From an uncultured Methylococcaceae bacterium (lineage in GTDB: Bacteria; Pseudomonadota; Gammaproteobacteria; Methylococcales; Methylomonadaceae), in NCBI GenBank assembly GCA_903859415.1, contig CAIOMN010000058.1, positions 62,001 to 126,000 of the forward strand: 64,000 bases of DNA, written 5' to 3'. Shown piece by piece: positions 59,339 through 64,000 of this stretch (the first letter of the stretch is position 1; each line of letters starts with the position of its first letter). The notes beneath the pieces are model-generated. The model was not told the origin of the DNA and did not search any database. It saw only the letters and a program-made list of their open reading frames with translations. A program made the translations under genes and the position numbers.

Positions 59339-59962
59339 CTAAATTTGCTTTAATAATATTTGTAATTCAGCCTGGATCTTTTTTCGATAAAACAGGAACT
59401 TCCAGCGAGTACCTCCACATTGGCGCCATAAGATGGCAGAACGTATCCCAGCAAGTAAACAAGCCCGTATTTTATTGGCCACTTCGTTTCTTGATAAATA
59501 ATTTTGTTCACCATTAACCATGATTCTGGGTTGAAGCGTGCTGATTGTATTCTGGTAAACCTCACCCAGATTAGCGAATACATTCTCATGCATTAAACCA
59601 AAATGCTCGCTTTGAGACTGGGCTTTAATAATTCCCGTCTGAATAATCTTTAACAGGTTTTTATGCTGGCTCAGCTGGTTCTCAAGAAAAACCAATGAAG
59701 CGGAGTAACGCGCTTGTTCAGGGTTAACAATTTTGTAACCTGTCATTTGAATATCAAGTTGTGTTAATCCAAGGCTTAAACCCGATAAACTGCCGTAGAC
59801 ATCAATCACACTGTCAGAATCAATTTTCAAAACACTAGCAATGCTGGTTTCCAGGGCAACTGGGTCACAGCTTCCTTTAGTTGCAAATTGTTGAACCAAG
59901 GCGGCTGCTTGTGCAATACCAGCAAGTGCAATGGTTTGATTGGTAATGGTGTTTAATTGCAT
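59339..59962 (-). CDS. hflD: HflD homolog
   Basis: TIALAGIAQAAALVQQFATKG ... AGIRSAILWRQCGGTRWKFLFYRKKIQ. Confidence 0.9.
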   Translation of the reverse strand: MQLNTITNQTIALAGIAQAAALVQQFATKGSCDPVALETSIASVLKIDSDSVIDVYGSLSGLSLGLTQLDIQMTGYKIVNPEQARYSASLVFLENQLSQHKNLLKIIQTGIIKAQSQSEHFGLMHENVFANLGEVYQNTISTLQPRIMVNGEQNYLSRNEVANKIRACLLAGIRSAILWRQCGGTRWKFLFYRKKIQAELQILLKQI

Positions 59963-60131
59963 CGTTACTATGTATCCAAGTCATTTAGATGATTATCCTA
60001 CCAAGAAGATACTTATTGGTTCAATGGATATTATTGATAGCTACTTTATAATTTTAAGTTGTATCATGAGTAACACACATTAATCGAATATGATATAAAG
60101 TCAAAATTATTACTAATGATTGGAGATTAAA

Positions 60132-60341
60132 ATGATTGAATCTGAAGTTTTAACCGTTACTGGAATGAAATGTGGTGGTTGTGAAGCGAATATTACCGGT
60201 AAGTTAAGTGCAACTGACGGAGTTATTTCTGTCGTCGCCTCATTCAAAGAGAATGAAGTAAAAGTTGAGTATGATACCGATAAAACCACGCTTGACGATA
60301 TTGAAGATATTATCACGGGAGCAGGATTTAAAGTGGATTAA
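60132..60341 (+). CDS. Heavy-metal-associated domain (HMA) copper chaperone-like
   Basis: LTVTGMKCGGCEANITGKL (GMxCxxC); RBS GGAGA before ATG at 60132. Confidence 0.85.
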   Translation: MIESEVLTVTGMKCGGCEANITGKLSATDGVISVVASFKENEVKVEYDTDKTTLDDIEDIITGAGFKVD

Positions 60342-60502
60342 TTTTTAATTTTATTTCTTAAGCAATTATTATGGAAAGCTATTATTTGTATGACGTAACT
60401 GGTATTAATTGGCTGTTCAAATTAAAATAGGCGGTTATACATTATATTGAGTACACTCAATTATCTTATCGTGATAATCAACACCCCCCTGACGGACTTT
60501 TA

Positions 60503-61411
60503 ATGACTGATCATAAATTAACACATCTTAAAGAGCTCGAAGCTGAGAGTATTCATATAATTCGTGAAGTAGCGGCTGAATTCGAGCGTCCTGTTATGTT
60601 GTATTCCGTCGGAAAAGATTCTGCCGTTATGTTACATTTGACCATGAAGGCATTCTATCCGGGAAAGCCTCCTTTTCCTATGATGCATGTGGATACCACG
60701 TGGAAGTTCAAGGAAATGATAGCCTTTCGTGATCAACTGATTGAGAAGTTGGGCCTGGAGCTTTTGGTTTATATTAATCAGGACGGCGTTGATCAAGGGA
60801 TTGGTCCTTTTACTCACGGCAGTAAAAAACATACTGATGTGATGAAAACAGATGGACTAAAACAAGCCCTGGATAAGTATCAGTTTGATGCTGCTTTTGG
60901 TGGTGCTCGTCGTGACGAAGAGAAATCCAGAGCTAAAGAACGAGTCTATTCTTTTAGAGATAAGAATCACCGCTGGGACCCTAAAAACCAGCGCCCTGAA
61001 TTATGGAATATCTATAATGGGAAAATTGATAAGGGTGAAAGTATTCGGGTATTCCCCCTCTCTAACTGGACAGAACTGGATATTTGGCAATACATTCATT
61101 TAGAAAATATTCCCATCGTGCCTTTGTATTTTGCTAAAGAGCGCCCTGTCGTTAATCGGGATGGTATGCTGATCATGGTCGATGATGACCGAATGCCAAT
61201 TGGCCCTGATGAAAAAGTTGAAATGAAAAAAGTACGTTTCCGTACTTTAGGCTGTTATCCGTTAACCGGTGCAGTTGAGTCAACCGCCACGACACTGCCT
61301 GAAATTATTCAAGAGATGTTATTAACCACGACCTCTGAGCGTCAAGGACGATTGATTGATCATGATCAATCAGGATCGATGGAACAAAAAAAGCGTGAAG
61401 GCTACTTCTAA
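60503..61411 (+). CDS. cysD: Sulfate adenylyltransferase subunit 2
   Basis: [45 protein letters not shown]. Confidence 0.95.
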   Translation: MTDHKLTHLKELEAESIHIIREVAAEFERPVMLYSVGKDSAVMLHLTMKAFYPGKPPFPMMHVDTTWKFKEMIAFRDQLIEKLGLELLVYINQDGVDQGIGPFTHGSKKHTDVMKTDGLKQALDKYQFDAAFGGARRDEEKSRAKERVYSFRDKNHRWDPKNQRPELWNIYNGKIDKGESIRVFPLSNWTELDIWQYIHLENIPIVPLYFAKERPVVNRDGMLIMVDDDRMPIGPDEKVEMKKVRFRTLGCYPLTGAVESTATTLPEIIQEMLLTTTSERQGRLIDHDQSGSMEQKKREGYF

Positions 61412-61456
61412 TTAAAGCCCAGTCTCTGTAAATATAACAAGAATTCCGAGAAAAAT

Positions 61457-63082
61457 ATGTCCCACCAATCCGATTTAATCAGTACTGATATTGATGCTTA
61501 TCTAACGCAACATGAAAACAAGGAGCTATTAAGATTTTTAACCTGCGGTAACGTTGATGATGGCAAAAGTACACTGATCGGTCGTTTGCTACATGACTCT
61601 AAAATGATTTATGAAGATCAATTGGCTGCAGTTCAGGCGGATAGCGTTAAATCAGGGACAACCGGCGCCGGAAAAATTGACTTGGCTTTGCTGGTGGATG
61701 GTTTGCAAGCCGAACGTGAGCAAGGCATTACCATTGATGTGGCGTATCGTTATTTTTCTACCTCTACCCGCAAGTTTATTATTGCTGATACCCCAGGGCA
61801 TGAGCAATATACCCGTAACATGGCAACGGGTGCTTCTACCTGTGATTTAGCTATCATTTTGATTGATGCCCGTTATGGAGTACAAACGCAAACCAAGCGT
61901 CATAGTTTTATTGCCTCCTTGTTAGGTATTCGTCATATCATTGTTGCCATTAATAAGATGGACTTAGTGGCTTACAGTGAAGAAACCTTTAATAAAATCA
62001 AACAGGATTACCTGGATTTTACTACTACCCTGGATTTGCACGATATTCACTTTATTCCCATGTCAGCCTTAGATGGTGATAACGTCGTTAACCCCAGTGA
62101 AAATATGCCCTGGTTTACCGGGTATCCCTTAATGGAAGCACTGAATAGCGTTGAAATTGCTAATGACCATAACTTTACTGATGCACGTTTCCCTGTGCAA
62201 TATGTTAATCGGCCTAATCTGGATTTTCGTGGCTTTTGCGGTACGGTAGCTTCAGGGATATTTAAAAAGGGTGATCTGATTACAGCGCTACCTTCTGGTA
62301 AAAGCAGTAAGATTAAAGCGATTGTCACGTATGATGGTGATCTTGAAGAAGCTTATCCTCCTATGGCGGTTACCTTAACGTTAGAAGATGAGATTGACGT
62401 CAGTCGTGGTGATATCCTGGTCGGCACTGAAAGCCAGGCACCGACAGTCGATGATAAGTTTAAAGCAACCATTGTATGGATGGCTGAGCAGGCGTTAGTT
62501 CCTGGCCGTCAGTATACTTTTAAATTGGGAACACGCAGTGTTTCAGGCTCTGTCGCTTTAATTCATCATCGAATTGATGTGAATACGCTAGAGCATCATG
62601 ATGCGATTCAACTAAAGTTAAATGAAATCGCCTCTTGCACAGTGACTGTTAACGCCCCTGTGGTTTTTGACTCCTATAAAGTTAATAAAGGCACCGGTGC
62701 TTTCATTATTATTGATCGTTTAACCAATGGTACTGTCGGTGCAGGTATGATTACCGGCATCAGCGAGTCTGAAAATCAACTTCCAGTCAGTCTGGAAGAA
62801 CGCGCTGCACGCTATGGTCAAAAGCCCGTTGCTATCGCTGTTATCGGTGCGAATAATACTGAAAACGCCTATAAGCTAGAAAGAAAGCTGTTTGATAATG
62901 GTCATGCTATTACGGTTTTAGAAACAGCTGAGCCTGCCTTGATTCAGGCTATTAAAAATGCTGGGCTGATCTGTTTATGCGTCACTGATAGTACAGTTGT
63001 TGCAGACATTACCTTTGATACTGAACATCAGTCGATCGATGAAATTTATACAGTATTAAAAGACCAAGCGATCGTTTACTAA
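61457..63082 (+). CDS. cysN: Sulfate adenylyltransferase subunit 1 with degenerate C-terminal APS-kinase-like domain
   Basis: [52 protein letters not shown]-terminal [43 protein letters not shown]...[26 protein letters not shown]. Confidence 0.93.
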   Translation: MSHQSDLISTDIDAYLTQHENKELLRFLTCGNVDDGKSTLIGRLLHDSKMIYEDQLAAVQADSVKSGTTGAGKIDLALLVDGLQAEREQGITIDVAYRYFSTSTRKFIIADTPGHEQYTRNMATGASTCDLAIILIDARYGVQTQTKRHSFIASLLGIRHIIVAINKMDLVAYSEETFNKIKQDYLDFTTTLDLHDIHFIPMSALDGDNVVNPSENMPWFTGYPLMEALNSVEIANDHNFTDARFPVQYVNRPNLDFRGFCGTVASGIFKKGDLITALPSGKSSKIKAIVTYDGDLEEAYPPMAVTLTLEDEIDVSRGDILVGTESQAPTVDDKFKATIVWMAEQALVPGRQYTFKLGTRSVSGSVALIHHRIDVNTLEHHDAIQLKLNEIASCTVTVNAPVVFDSYKVNKGTGAFIIIDRLTNGTVGAGMITGISESENQLPVSLEERAARYGQKPVAIAVIGANNTENAYKLERKLFDNGHAITVLETAEPALIQAIKNAGLICLCVTDSTVVADITFDTEHQSIDEIYTVLKDQAIVY

Positions 63083-63125
63083 CACACCTTACCCAATGTC
63101 ATTAAGTTAAAGGAATTTAGTATGC

Positions 63126-63174
63126 TGTGGGAGTGGCTTTAGCCACGATTATCATGGCTAAAGCCACGCCCACA
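63126..63174. repeat. REP-like palindrome
   Basis: TGTGGG-A-GTGGCTTTAGCCA-CGATTATCA-TGGCTAAAGCCAC-G-CCCACA. Confidence 0.9.
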
Positions 63175-63203
63175 ATTCTACGTTACCTATGGATAAATAA
63201 CCT

Positions 63204-64000
63204 GTGACAGATACGAAACAGTTTTTCAGTAATAAGGGTGCGTTATCGACTGTCATATCGGGTTATCAAGCACGTGAAGCTCAGATGGAAATGGCAGAAG
63301 CCATTGCAACAGCTATTGATAAAAAACAGCACTTAATCGCAGAGGCAGGCACTGGAACGGGTAAAACCTTTGCCTATTTAGTCCCCGCTATTTTATCCGG
63401 TAAAAAGACCATTATTTCAACGGGGACTAAAAATCTCCAGGATCAGTTATTCAATAAAGATCTGCCCGTAATACGCAAGGCTATGAAAAAGCCCTTTCTT
63501 GCCGCGTTATTAAAAGGGCGAAGTAATTATTTATGTACTTATCGCTTACAAAATGCCTTAACCTCAACCATCGGCTTTACCAAAGAAGACGCGGGGGCCT
63601 TAGCAAAAATAAACGCTTGGGCTAAACGCACTCAGACAGGCGACATTGCAGAAATGTCCGGTGTCAATGAAGGCGATCCTATCTGGTATCAGGCCACCTC
63701 TACCCCAGATAATTGCCTAGGACAAGACTGTCCTGATTATGCCGAGTGTTATCTGGTTAAAGCTCGAAAAAATGCTCAAGAAGCGGATGTCATTGTGGTT
63801 AATCATCATCTGTTATGTGCAGACTGGTCAATACGGGATAATGGCTTTGGGGAGTTATTGCCCAATGCTGAAGTGGTTGTCATTGATGAAGCCCATCAAC
63901 TGGCTGATACAGCATCGAACTTCTTGGGTGTTAATCTGGGGGCAAAACAATTGAGTGATTTAGCTCAAGATGCCTTGATGGAATACTTTAAGGACGCAAC
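63204..64000 (+). CDS. DinG/YoaA-like ATP-dependent helicase, partial (runs off right edge)
   Basis: GTG start, AEAGTGTGKTFAYLVPAILSGKKTIISTGTKNLQDQL, C-x-Cys cluster CLGQDCPDYAEC, VIVVNHHLL, VVIDEAHQLAD; no stop in window. Confidence 0.9.
   Translation, partial: MTDTKQFFSNKGALSTVISGYQAREAQMEMAEAIATAIDKKQHLIAEAGTGTGKTFAYLVPAILSGKKTIISTGTKNLQDQLFNKDLPVIRKAMKKPFLAALLKGRSNYLCTYRLQNALTSTIGFTKEDAGALAKINAWAKRTQTGDIAEMSGVNEGDPIWYQATSTPDNCLGQDCPDYAECYLVKARKNAQEADVIVVNHHLLCADWSIRDNGFGELLPNAEVVVIDEAHQLADTASNFLGVNLGAKQLSDLAQDALMEYFKDA

Noticed and set aside
63739-63954. 71-aa plus ORF
   Set aside because: Alternate frame of the DinG-like helicase running off the right edge.

Overview
The window reads as a chromosomal segment of a moderately AT-rich gammaproteobacterium. 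A methanotroph or methylotroph-like background is an inference only. Most of it is ordinary operonic DNA: dabAB, pgaBCD, ppk/def, moaA, a nir/heme d1 cluster, gltA-eda-edd-zwf, phoRB, kup, vgrG, a multicopper oxidase cluster, a gldAFG-like ABC system, hflD, cysDN and a dinG-like helicase. No CRISPR array, rRNA, tRNA or intact transposase was recognised.

The observations most worth a second look are:
(i) a 921-aa ORF fusing a SAM methyltransferase to polyphosphate kinase 1;
(ii) a CysN whose C-terminus is a shrunken APS-kinase (CysC) domain without a P-loop;
(iii) a PIN-type toxin-antitoxin cassette flanked by 22-bp direct repeats that match the 3' end of an hsdS fragment;
(iv) a BLUF photoreceptor next to a degenerate-GGDEF/EAL protein, preceded by a truncated hicA fused to a scar of a second GGDEF-EAL gene;
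(v) a hybrid-type sensor kinase interrupted by an in-frame TAG;
(vi) an intergenic cluster of seven AGCGCT palindromes;
(vii) a cd1/heme-d1 cluster without nirJ or nirE, whose cd1 protein has a NirN/NirF-like C-terminus;
(viii) a 32-codon hydrophobic ORF just upstream of kup.

All calls come from reading the sequence and supplied translations. No database search was possible.
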